From contig JACQTH010000365.1 in NCBI GenBank assembly GCA_016210935.1, positions 1-5,359 on the forward strand: a stretch of 5,359 bases of DNA, in the 5' to 3' direction. Made by a program: the position numbers and the translations under genes. Positions within the stretch are counted from its first letter, which is position 1; the number at the start of each line of letters is the position of its first letter. Positions 1 to 5,359 of the stretch are shown here, piece after piece. Below the pieces are notes generated by a model. It made no database searches. It had not been told where the DNA came from and saw nothing but the letters and a program-made list of their open reading frames with translations. The stretch comes from Acidobacteriota bacterium (GTDB lineage: Bacteria > Acidobacteriota > Vicinamibacteria > Vicinamibacterales > JACQTH01).

Positions 1-2
1 CC

Positions 3-371
3 GGCAAGCCACAGACGCTCGCGGGGCTCGAGATGGCGGTCGCCGGCATCGAGCGCGCCTCGAGCGTCTCGCTGCAGGATTGTCCGCCAGGCGCGAACAC
101 GCAGAAGGGGATGACCAAGCCGGGCGAGGAATTCGCCGTGGTCAAGATGAATTTCAAGGTCCTGCCGGCATTCAAGCCGGGTCCCTTCAAGAAGCCGTTC
201 ATCAAGGACGTTTCCGGCACCGACTATTTCACGGCGGTCTCGTTCGTGGATGTCGGAAGCCAGCCGGCGTTTTCCTGCTCGTTTCCGTTCCGCACGCCGG
301 CAGGCACGAAGCTGAAGAGCATTCAGATCGATTCGCTGACGTTCGACCTCACGCCGTTCGAAGGGAAGTAG
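3..371 (+). CDS. C-terminal part of an unrecognised protein (5' end outside the window)
   Basis: The frame is open from the left edge and ends at TAG 369-371, giving 122 visible residues. The ATG at 33 is not preceded by a stop or a clear ribosome binding site, so I treat this as the tail of a longer protein. I do not recognise the family. The visible part is rich in beta-prone stretches (EFAVVKMNFKVLP, YFTAVSFVDVGS, KLKSIQIDSLTFDLTPF) separated by Pro/Gly/Lys-rich turns. That pattern suggests a small beta-sandwich, possibly an extracytoplasmic domain of the DUF4352/Ig-like kind, but this is a resemblance in style only. Two cysteines are visible (in LQDCPPG and AFSCSFP) and could form a disulphide if the protein is exported. 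No membrane segment is seen in the visible part. It converges on the transporter gene and overlaps its 3' end by 23 bp. Coding status is fairly sure because composition and length are protein-like; function is unknown. Confidence 0.65.
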   Translation, partial: GKPQTLAGLEMAVAGIERASSVSLQDCPPGANTQKGMTKPGEEFAVVKMNFKVLPAFKPGPFKKPFIKDVSGTDYFTAVSFVDVGSQPAFSCSFPFRTPAGTKLKSIQIDSLTFDLTPFEGK

Positions 372-1680
372 CGGGAGCGGCGCCCGCGAGCTGCTCCTGC
401 CGCCGGCCCAGCCACCATCCGTTGAACAACCAGACGAACGAGATGGGGACCGCCACGAATGCGGTCCCGACGATCCCCATTCCCGCAATCCCCATCAGCC
501 CGTACGACCACGCGCCGACCTGATCCCCGGCACGGTAGACGACCGTGTCGATGAAGCTTTTCGCCTTGTACTTGTCCTCGCGGGGAACCACGGTGTAGAG
601 GATTTCGCGGGTCGGCCTGGCCACGGCGAAGTTGCCCGCGCGACGCAGCGCCTGGAACCAGACGATGACCGCCACGGTCGGGAGCAGGCCCAGCGTCAGG
701 AAACCGAGGGCGCTCATGGCCGGCAGCAGCGTCAGCGTCAGCGCCACGCCAAGGGCGTGAACAATCCGTCCGGTCAGAAAGGCCTGAACCCCCAGCGTCA
801 GCACGTTGACCAGCAGATCGACGCGCGCGAAGAACGACGTGCGGGCCGCGCGATCCGTGACGCTGCGGCTGACGATGTCGGCCTGCTGAAAATAGAGAAA
901 CGTCGACAGAATCGTGAACAGCAGCATGTACACGCTGATGTTCAGCAGGTACGGCGATTTCAGGGCATGTGAAATGCCGGTCAGCACGCCGCCGCCGATC
1001 GGCTGCTCCTGGGCGGGGAGCGCGCGCTGGGCCCGCAGCGATTCGAACAACCGCGCCAGACGCCCGGCGCTGAAGACCGCCGCCTCCAACAGCGCCGCCG
1101 ACACCAGCAGCAGCGCCGCGGATCCGCTAATCCTGACCAGACTGTCCGTGAGGGCCGACCCCAGAATGCCTCCAAGGGTTCCGCCGGCCGCAATGAACCC
1201 GAAGAGGCGTTTTCCCTGATCGCGCGAGAAGACGTCGGCCATGAATCCCCAGAACACCGACACGACGAACAGATTGAAGACCGCTGACCAGATGAAGAAA
1301 ACGCGCCCGACCCAGATGTTCTGCCCGCCGGTCGTCGCGTTCAGCAGCAGAAAGAAAATCAGCAGGTTCGCCATGAAGAACCGATAGGCGGCCGAGACGA
1401 ACCGGATGCGCGGAAGCCGGGCCACCAGCGCGGCAAACGGGGGGTTGCAGATCATCATCCCGACCAGCGTGCCGGTGAAGAGCCACGGCAGGTTGTTGAC
1501 CCCGCCGGCGACTCCCATTTCGTCGCGAATGGGCCGGATGACGTAGTAGGCGGAGAGGATCGCGGCGAAGTAGAGCCACGACCAGACGAGCGCTCGGACC
1601 TCGTCCGGCCGCACATCGATGGCGTACCGGAGCAGCCGGTACGTCAGGCTGTCGGAGTCACCGGCAGGGGAAGGGGGCAC
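349..1680 (-). CDS. ATP/ADP antiporter-like MFS transporter (NTP/NDP exchange transporter group)
   Basis: This encodes a 443-residue polytopic inner-membrane protein. About 12 hydrophobic segments can be picked out, for example near residues 31-49, 64-84, 101-114, 123-146, 158-178, 186-205, 246-265, 285-305, 311-330, 331-346, 388-406 and 406-424. Two family signatures stand out: YYVIRPIRDEMG at 45-56 just after the first helix, and a charged block at about 355-391 that includes RPTREILYTVVPRE and KAKSFIDTVVYRAGDQ. These are typical of free-living bacterial proteins distantly related to the Tlc ATP/ADP translocases and usually annotated as MFS or NTP/NDP exchange transporters. The real substrate of these relatives is largely unknown, so nucleotide exchange should not be assumed. 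The start is GTG at 1680, directly preceded in frame by CCC and a TAG stop, so nothing longer is possible. A GAGAGG lies about 19 nt upstream, too far for a good ribosome binding site, and translation may be coupled to the upstream ThuA-like gene, which ends 23 bp before. Stop is TGA at 351-349. Confidence 0.85.
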   Translation of the reverse strand: MPPSPAGDSDSLTYRLLRYAIDVRPDEVRALVWSWLYFAAILSAYYVIRPIRDEMGVAGGVNNLPWLFTGTLVGMMICNPPFAALVARLPRIRFVSAAYRFFMANLLIFFLLLNATTGGQNIWVGRVFFIWSAVFNLFVVSVFWGFMADVFSRDQGKRLFGFIAAGGTLGGILGSALTDSLVRISGSAALLLVSAALLEAAVFSAGRLARLFESLRAQRALPAQEQPIGGGVLTGISHALKSPYLLNISVYMLLFTILSTFLYFQQADIVSRSVTDRAARTSFFARVDLLVNVLTLGVQAFLTGRIVHALGVALTLTLLPAMSALGFLTLGLLPTVAVIVWFQALRRAGNFAVARPTREILYTVVPREDKYKAKSFIDTVVYRAGDQVGAWSYGLMGIAGMGIVGTAFVAVPISFVWLFNGWWLGRRQEQLAGAAPATSLRTA

Positions 1681-1703
1681 GGGCTAAGCTTACCGTCGGC
1701 CTC

Positions 1704-2483
1704 TCATAACCCGAATGCCCATCGGATCGCGCCCAGCAGATGCTGCTGGAACCGGGTGTCGTTCCACACCTCCTCGCGATGCCCCAGCGCCGTGTAGAAG
1801 ACGCGGCCGCTTCCGTACTGCCGGTGCCACGCCAGCGGAAAGTCGCCGGGCTGACCCGCTTCGGGGTGACCATCGTCCGGATGTCGATCCAGTGACACCA
1901 GCACGGTGACGCGGCCCCGCGGGTTGCTGCGAAACTCGTAGATCTCGTCAAAGATGCGGAACGGCGACGGCAGCGGCGACGTGGCGGGATGACCGCGATC
2001 GTCGATCCGGATGTCGACCGTCGTCTGGTTGCCGTGTGTCGCGAATTCGGCGCCGATCATCTCCAGATACTCGGGGCTGTCGTGATACGTGTCGGTGGCG
2101 CTGTGCGTCCCGATAAATGGATGGCCGGCGCGGATCCACGAGAGGAAAGCGGCCAGATCCGGAATACCGAGGTTGCCTGTCGTGTTCGCGAAGAACACCC
2201 CGTCGATGGTGGCAAGTCCCGCTGCGGACAGCAACTGTGCGACGTCCGAGGTTGTGCGGCAGAAACTCGCCGCGAACACCCCGCTGTCATCGGCCAGCCG
2301 CGTGAGGACCGATTCGGCGATCGGAATCGAGGAGTGCCGGAACCCGGTAGTGGTAGTGACAATCAGCAGCCGCTTGGGCGCGGATTGTGACGGAGTGGGC
2401 GCCGATGCGGACGAATCGCCGCATGCCTGACCGAGCAGGACGCCGATGACGACAACGGCGAGGGCGTGGGCTTTGATCAACAT
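1704..2483 (-). CDS. ThuA-like domain protein, putative lipoprotein
   Basis: This 259-residue protein matches the ThuA-like domain (trehalose-utilisation type, class I glutamine-amidotransferase-like fold). Visible hallmarks in order are a first beta strand RLLIVTTTTGFRHSSIP (38-54), DGVFFANTTG (94-103), a Gly-His segment with FIGTHSATDTYHDSPEY (123-139), IYEFRSNPRGRVTVL (181-195), PLAWHRQYGSGRVFYTALGHREE (216-238, split by GSG) and the C-terminal VWNDTRFQQHLLGAIRWA (239-256). Length is normal for a single-domain member. Residues 1-20 are a hydrophobic leader ending GQA before Cys21, followed by a Ser/Ala/Pro linker. This suggests a lipoprotein, although the lipobox LGQAC is not ideal. Family function is poorly defined: ThuA is linked to trehalose/sugar catabolism, and many secreted relatives are only called ThuA domain-containing proteins. 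The ATG at 2483 lacks a Shine-Dalgarno (CTCCTC precedes it), but the leader fits this start. It lies 23 bp upstream of the transporter gene on the same strand, so co-transcription is likely. Confidence 0.88.
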   Translation of the reverse strand: MLIKAHALAVVVIGVLLGQACGDSSASAPTPSQSAPKRLLIVTTTTGFRHSSIPIAESVLTRLADDSGVFAASFCRTTSDVAQLLSAAGLATIDGVFFANTTGNLGIPDLAAFLSWIRAGHPFIGTHSATDTYHDSPEYLEMIGAEFATHGNQTTVDIRIDDRGHPATSPLPSPFRIFDEIYEFRSNPRGRVTVLVSLDRHPDDGHPEAGQPGDFPLAWHRQYGSGRVFYTALGHREEVWNDTRFQQHLLGAIRWAFGL

Positions 2484-2492
2484 GAGGAGTGT

Positions 2493-2507
2493 AGCGCGGG
2501 AAGCGCT
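2493..2507. repeat. Short inverted repeat AGCGC-N5-GCGCT, possible operator
   Basis: Perfect 5-bp arms AGCGC (2493-2497) and GCGCT (2503-2507) flank GGGAA. It sits beside the A/T-rich core of the divergent intergenic region, between the possible minus-strand -10 and the ThuA-like start codon. Its position would suit a regulator binding site. Arms this short arise often by chance in GC-rich DNA, so support is weak. Confidence 0.2.
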
Positions 2508-2531
2508 TTGAGATAGATTAGTTTTGCCGAT

Positions 2532-2537
2532 AAGGAG
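2532..2537 (+). promoter_or_regulatory. Ribosome binding site AAGGAG of the peptidase gene
   Basis: AAGGAG lies 8 nt before the ATG at 2546. An in-frame TAA at 2531-2533 overlaps its first bases, so this ATG is the first possible start in the frame. Together they fix the start of the large peptidase gene. Confidence 0.8.
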
Positions 2538-2545
2538 CGGTCGAC

Positions 2546-5359
2546 ATGCCCAGAATTCATCGCACGGGGCGGCTTGCTGGCCTCATTTCCGCGCTCACCA
2601 TCGTTTTTCTCCCGCTCGGTCTCGTCACGGCAGCCGATCAGCAGCGGCCGTCACAGCGCGCCGGCGCGGCGGCCCCTCCTGCAACCGCTGCAGCCGACGA
2701 TGCGGAGTTCGGCCGCCTGGTCAAAGAATGGACGACCAGGCCGGAGTTCATCAGCCCGCTGGTCGATCACCTGCCGAAGGTCCCGGGGGTCCCGTCGCCA
2801 AAGGACCTGCTCGGCTATCACATCGGCGAGCCGAAGAAGCTGACCTACTACGCAGACATCCTCAGGTACTACCGCGCGCTCGCCGCGAAATCGCCGCGCC
2901 TGAAGGTGGTCCCCATCGGCACGAGCGACGAGCAGCGCGAGCTGATCGTCGTCTTTGTGGGGTCCGAAGAATCAATCAAGAACCTCGAGGTGTACCGCTC
3001 CTATCTCGCGCAGATCGCCGACCCGCGCAAGCTCTCGGACGCGCAGATCCGCGACATCATCTCGAAAGCCAAGCCGATCTACCACCTGATGGGCGGACTG
3101 CACAGCGCTGAGGTCGGACCATCGGAAATGCTGATGGAGCTGGCATACCGGCTCGCCACGGAGGAGTCGCCGCTCATCAGGCAGATTCGCGACAACGTGA
3201 TCGTGTCGATGACGCCCGTCGCCGACCCCGACGGCCGCGATCGGCAGGTGGACTGGTACTACCGCCATGGCATCGACGAGCCCGACACGGGGGGACGCGG
3301 GGGTCTCCCCGGGGTGCCCTACTGGGGCAAGTACGTCTTCCACGACAACAACCGCGACATCAACTACTCACAGCTCAGCATGCGCGCGCTGCTCGACTGG
3401 TACCTCCAGTGGCATCCGCCCATCATGCACGACCTCCACCAGTCGCAGACGCTCCTCTACACGTTCAGCGGTCAGGCGCCGCAGAACCCGAACCTCGATC
3501 CGATTCTGTACGGCGAGCTGCCGTGGTTTGCGAACTTCGAGCTGGCGCAGATGGCGAAGTACGGGATGCCGGGCGTCTGGACCCACGCCTTCGTCGACAT
3601 GTGGTCGCCCGGATACCTGGCATTCATGTCGTCGAATCACAACGGCATGATTCGGATGTACGAGATTCAGGGCAGCAGCACCGCGAATACGACGCGCCTT
3701 CGGCTGGGCGGACGCGGAACGCCGCCGGCTTCGGCCTCGAGCCCACCGCAGGCCGGTTCGGAGCAGGCGGGTCGCGGCGGCGCGGAAACGCCAGGTGGTG
3801 GCCAGCCGGCCGCTGCGCCGGAGCCTGGACCTGCCGGGCGCGGTTTTGGCGCGACGACCCGCGAGTGGTATCGCCCGTGGCCGGCGTCCGGCGACTTCGA
3901 CTGGTCGTTGCGCAACAACACGAACTACGGTCAGACCGGCGTGTTGACCGCGCTCCAGCTCACGTCGCAGTTCCCGAGGGTGATCCTCGAGAACTTCTAT
4001 CAGAAGACGCGGAACTCGATCGAATCAGGACGAAAGGAATCAGTCGCAGGCTATGTGATTCCCGCGGGCCAGCGGGATCAGACGCGCGTCGCCAATCTGG
4101 TGAACCTGCTGCGGATGCAGGGAATCGAAGTGGGACGCGCGATCGCGGAGATGAAGCTGAAGGAAGACACGTTCGCGGCGGGCTCGTACCTGATCAAACG
4201 GGACCAGCCGTACGCGCGGCTCGCGAAGATGTTCCTCGAGAAACAGGTGTATCCGGACCCAAACCTTCGCACCTATGACGATGCGGGCTGGACCATGGGA
4301 TTGATGAGTCACACGGACGTGAAGGAAATCACGGACAAATCGATTCTCGACGTGGCGGTCGAACCCGTGAAGGAGGTTCGTCCCGCGGGCACCGTTTCCG
4401 GCAGCGGCAGCGTGTATGCGATCGGGCATTACGGATCCAACAACATGATCACGCTTCGCTATCGCCTGAAGGATGTGAAGGTGCAGGCGGCGGAGAAGGA
4501 GTTCAAGGAAGGCGGCGTCACCTTCCCGGCCGGCTCCTTCATCGTCAGTGGGGATTCGGCCGGTCGCGTCAAGGGGGCCGTCGAGCCGCTCGGCCTGACG
4601 GCGGTGGCCATGGCCACGACGCCGGACGTCCCGATGCACGATCTGGACCTGCCGCGGCTGGCGGTGTTTTCGACTTGGGGCAGCACGCAAGAGGTCGGGT
4701 GGGTGCGGCACGCGCTCGACAAGTTCGAAGTGACGTACGACCTCATTTACAAGGAGCGCGTGAAACAGGGAAATCTGAAATCGTCGTACGACGCGATCCT
4801 GATGCCGAGTCAGGCCGGAACGGCGAAGCGCCTCGTGTTCGATCTCGACCCGCGCGACAAGCCGATCGACTACAAGAAGAGCGAGAAGTTCAGATCGCTG
4901 GGAATGTACGGCGAGTCGGACGATATCACCGGCGGAATGGGCCTGATGGGCGTGGCCGAGCTGCAGAGATTCCTCGATCAGGGCGGCGTGCTGATCACGC
5001 TGGGGAGCGCCAGCTACTTTCCGGCGGATTACGGCCTGGCCCCGCGTGTCGACGCGGCGCGGACGTCGGCGCAGTTCTACGCGCCGGGGCCGATCGTCCA
5101 GGCGGAGATCGTGCGGCCCGAGAATCCGATCTTCTACGGATACGATCAGCGCCTGATACCGGTGCGGTACGCGAACGGGCCGCTCCTCAGCGTGCAGGCC
5201 GCGGGCGGTGGGCGATTCGGCGGTCCGGGCGAATCGGGCGCGGCCGGCGGTCCGCCGCCGGAGGGCGTGCTGATGCGGTATCCGGGCGGCGATGCCGCGG
5301 TGTTGAGCGGCTTGATGCGCGCCGCGAACGAGACACGCGGCCGCGCGGCGATCGTGGCG
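2546..5359 (+). CDS. Exported M14-family zinc carboxypeptidase-like protein with C-terminal GATase1-like region (3' end outside the window)
   Basis: The frame stays open from ATG 2546 to the window edge, giving 938 residues without a stop. Residues 1-30 form a signal peptide (basic start PRIHRTGR, hydrophobic 11-27, likely cleavage near VTA or TAA at 27-30), followed by an Ala/Pro/Gln linker to about 52. The M14-like domain spans roughly 90-385. Visible motifs are the zinc ligands H186 and E189 in GGLHSAEVG, DPDGRD at 227-232, NNRDIN at 268-273 (position of the substrate-binding Asn-Arg), and the third zinc ligand, probably H298 in HDLHQS. The best candidate for the catalytic Glu is E373 in MYEIQG. 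Expected activity is metal-dependent peptide or amide hydrolysis outside the cytoplasm; substrate unknown. A Gly/Pro/Ala-rich insert covers 388-436. The middle region (about 450-690) holds two similar units ending in F-A/P-AGS. Residues 703-880 (RLAVFSTWG, YDAILMPSQAG, QGGVLITLGS) look like a GATase1-like Rossmann domain without a Cys nucleophile. A second Gly-rich patch is at 887-907. No Cys is seen in the whole visible protein. It is divergent from the ThuA-like gene. Confidence 0.88.
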   Translation, partial: MPRIHRTGRLAGLISALTIVFLPLGLVTAADQQRPSQRAGAAAPPATAAADDAEFGRLVKEWTTRPEFISPLVDHLPKVPGVPSPKDLLGYHIGEPKKLTYYADILRYYRALAAKSPRLKVVPIGTSDEQRELIVVFVGSEESIKNLEVYRSYLAQIADPRKLSDAQIRDIISKAKPIYHLMGGLHSAEVGPSEMLMELAYRLATEESPLIRQIRDNVIVSMTPVADPDGRDRQVDWYYRHGIDEPDTGGRGGLPGVPYWGKYVFHDNNRDINYSQLSMRALLDWYLQWHPPIMHDLHQSQTLLYTFSGQAPQNPNLDPILYGELPWFANFELAQMAKYGMPGVWTHAFVDMWSPGYLAFMSSNHNGMIRMYEIQGSSTANTTRLRLGGRGTPPASASSPPQAGSEQAGRGGAETPGGGQPAAAPEPGPAGRGFGATTREWYRPWPASGDFDWSLRNNTNYGQTGVLTALQLTSQFPRVILENFYQKTRNSIESGRKESVAGYVIPAGQRDQTRVANLVNLLRMQGIEVGRAIAEMKLKEDTFAAGSYLIKRDQPYARLAKMFLEKQVYPDPNLRTYDDAGWTMGLMSHTDVKEITDKSILDVAVEPVKEVRPAGTVSGSGSVYAIGHYGSNNMITLRYRLKDVKVQAAEKEFKEGGVTFPAGSFIVSGDSAGRVKGAVEPLGLTAVAMATTPDVPMHDLDLPRLAVFSTWGSTQEVGWVRHALDKFEVTYDLIYKERVKQGNLKSSYDAILMPSQAGTAKRLVFDLDPRDKPIDYKKSEKFRSLGMYGESDDITGGMGLMGVAELQRFLDQGGVLITLGSASYFPADYGLAPRVDAARTSAQFYAPGPIVQAEIVRPENPIFYGYDQRLIPVRYANGPLLSVQAAGGGRFGGPGESGAAGGPPPEGVLMRYPGGDAAVLSGLMRAANETRGRAAIVA
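3707..3853 (+). other. Gly/Pro/Ala-rich low-complexity insert in the peptidase
   Basis: Codons 388-436 encode a stretch dominated by Gly, Pro, Ala, Ser and Arg with almost no hydrophobic residues. It starts 15 residues after the candidate catalytic Glu373 and ends before the conserved-looking TREWYRPWP. It is probably a disordered surface loop or linker. It stays in frame on both sides, so it is not a frameshift scar. Confidence 0.75.
5204..5266 (+). other. Second Gly-rich low-complexity patch in the peptidase
   Basis: Codons 887-907 encode a Gly/Pro-rich run (GGGRFGGPGESGAAGG then PPPEG) inside the GATase1-like region, between a beta-like LLSVQ and VLMRYPGG. Composition is similar to the insert at 388-436. 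It is likely a flexible loop exposed on the surface. Confidence 0.65.

Larger units (their letters stand above)
2484..2545. promoter_or_regulatory. Divergent intergenic region between the ThuA-like and peptidase genes
   Basis: These 62 bp are the only non-coding gap from which both the leftward pair and the rightward peptidase gene can be transcribed. Its one A/T-rich stretch is 2507-2525 (TTTGAGATAGATTAGTTTT). It holds a possible -10 on the plus strand (TAGATT, 2514-2519) and an overlapping possible -10 on the minus strand (TAATCT, 2520-2515). No convincing -35 box is seen for either. With these -10 boxes the leaders would be about 20-25 nt on both sides. The promoter assignment is inference from position and base composition. 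Confidence 0.4.

Noticed and set aside
371..387. GCGGG-N7-CCCGC hairpin near the convergent gene ends as a terminator
   Set aside because: The stem is only 5 bp, is not followed by a T run on either strand and lies within the transporter coding region.
80..523. A 147-codon plus-strand frame across the convergent gene ends
   Set aside because: It overlaps both the unrecognised protein tail and the transporter C-terminus in another phase and shows no domain-like pattern.
1127..1579. A 150-codon minus-strand frame inside the transporter gene
   Set aside because: It is out of phase with the 12-helix transporter frame, is Arg/His-rich and has no membrane segments.
2346..2357. Tandem GGTAGT GGTAGT as a microsatellite
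   Set aside because: Only two copies; it encodes part of the Thr run (TTTTG) of the first ThuA-domain beta strand and needs no other explanation.
2524..3111. A plus-strand frame starting with TTG at 2524 at the head of the peptidase gene
   Set aside because: It is in a different phase, has no ribosome binding site of its own, and has an Arg/Pro-rich product. The ATG at 2546 with AAGGAG and a signal peptide is clearly better.
3409..4278. A 289-codon plus-strand open frame in another phase within the peptidase gene
   Set aside because: It overlaps the M14 frame through the zinc-ligand His298 and candidate catalytic Glu373. The translation is Arg/Ala/Gly-rich and low in hydrophobics, so it is an out-of-phase shadow.
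4040..4711. A 223-codon open frame on the minus strand opposite the peptidase gene
   Set aside because: It lies fully antisense to a well-supported M14-like coding region. Its product is rich in Arg/His with no recognisable domain, as expected for a shadow frame in GC-rich DNA.
1..5359. CRISPR array, tRNA/rRNA genes, insertion sequences, prophage or defence genes
   Set aside because: No regularly spaced repeats, tRNA-like or rRNA-like stretches, transposase motifs or terminal repeats were seen. Nearly all of the window is accounted for by the four coding regions.

Overview
The window is high-GC bacterial DNA in which almost every base is coding. Gene content and protein style suggest a soil or metagenomic Acidobacteriota (Vicinamibacteria-like) or perhaps Gemmatimonadota genome. 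The clues are a large exported M14-type metallopeptidase with Gly/Pro/Arg-rich insertions, a ThuA-like lipoprotein and an ATP/ADP-antiporter-like MFS protein. This taxonomic guess is inference; there is no rRNA or marker gene to confirm it.

Layout from left to right. Positions 3-371 (+) hold the C-terminal end of an unrecognised protein whose start lies off the left edge. It meets a minus-strand gene tail to tail with a 23-bp coding overlap (349-371). That gene (349-1680, -) is a roughly 12-helix transporter of the ATP/ADP antiporter-like MFS group. Only 23 bp upstream of it, on the same strand, is a ThuA-domain protein with a lipoprotein-type leader (1704-2483, -), so the two probably form an operon read right to left. 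A 62-bp divergent intergenic region (2484-2545) separates this pair from the dominant gene of the window.

The dominant gene (2546-5359, +) runs off the right edge and encodes at least 938 residues. It has a signal peptide, an M14-like zinc carboxypeptidase domain with HxxE and a downstream His, a Gly/Pro/Ala-rich insertion, an apparent internal duplication of about 50 residues, and a C-terminal Rossmann-like region resembling class I glutamine-amidotransferase-like (GATase1-like) domains. No cysteine is visible anywhere in the 938 residues.

How the genes might work together is not established. The peptidase and the ThuA-like protein are probably both exported and both seem to carry a GATase1-like fold. 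The transporter is in the inner membrane. A role in degrading and taking up extracellular material is plausible but is inference only. I see no RNA gene, mobile element, CRISPR array or convincing terminator. I do not see strong evidence for a new multi-gene system; the most unusual item is the architecture of the large peptidase.
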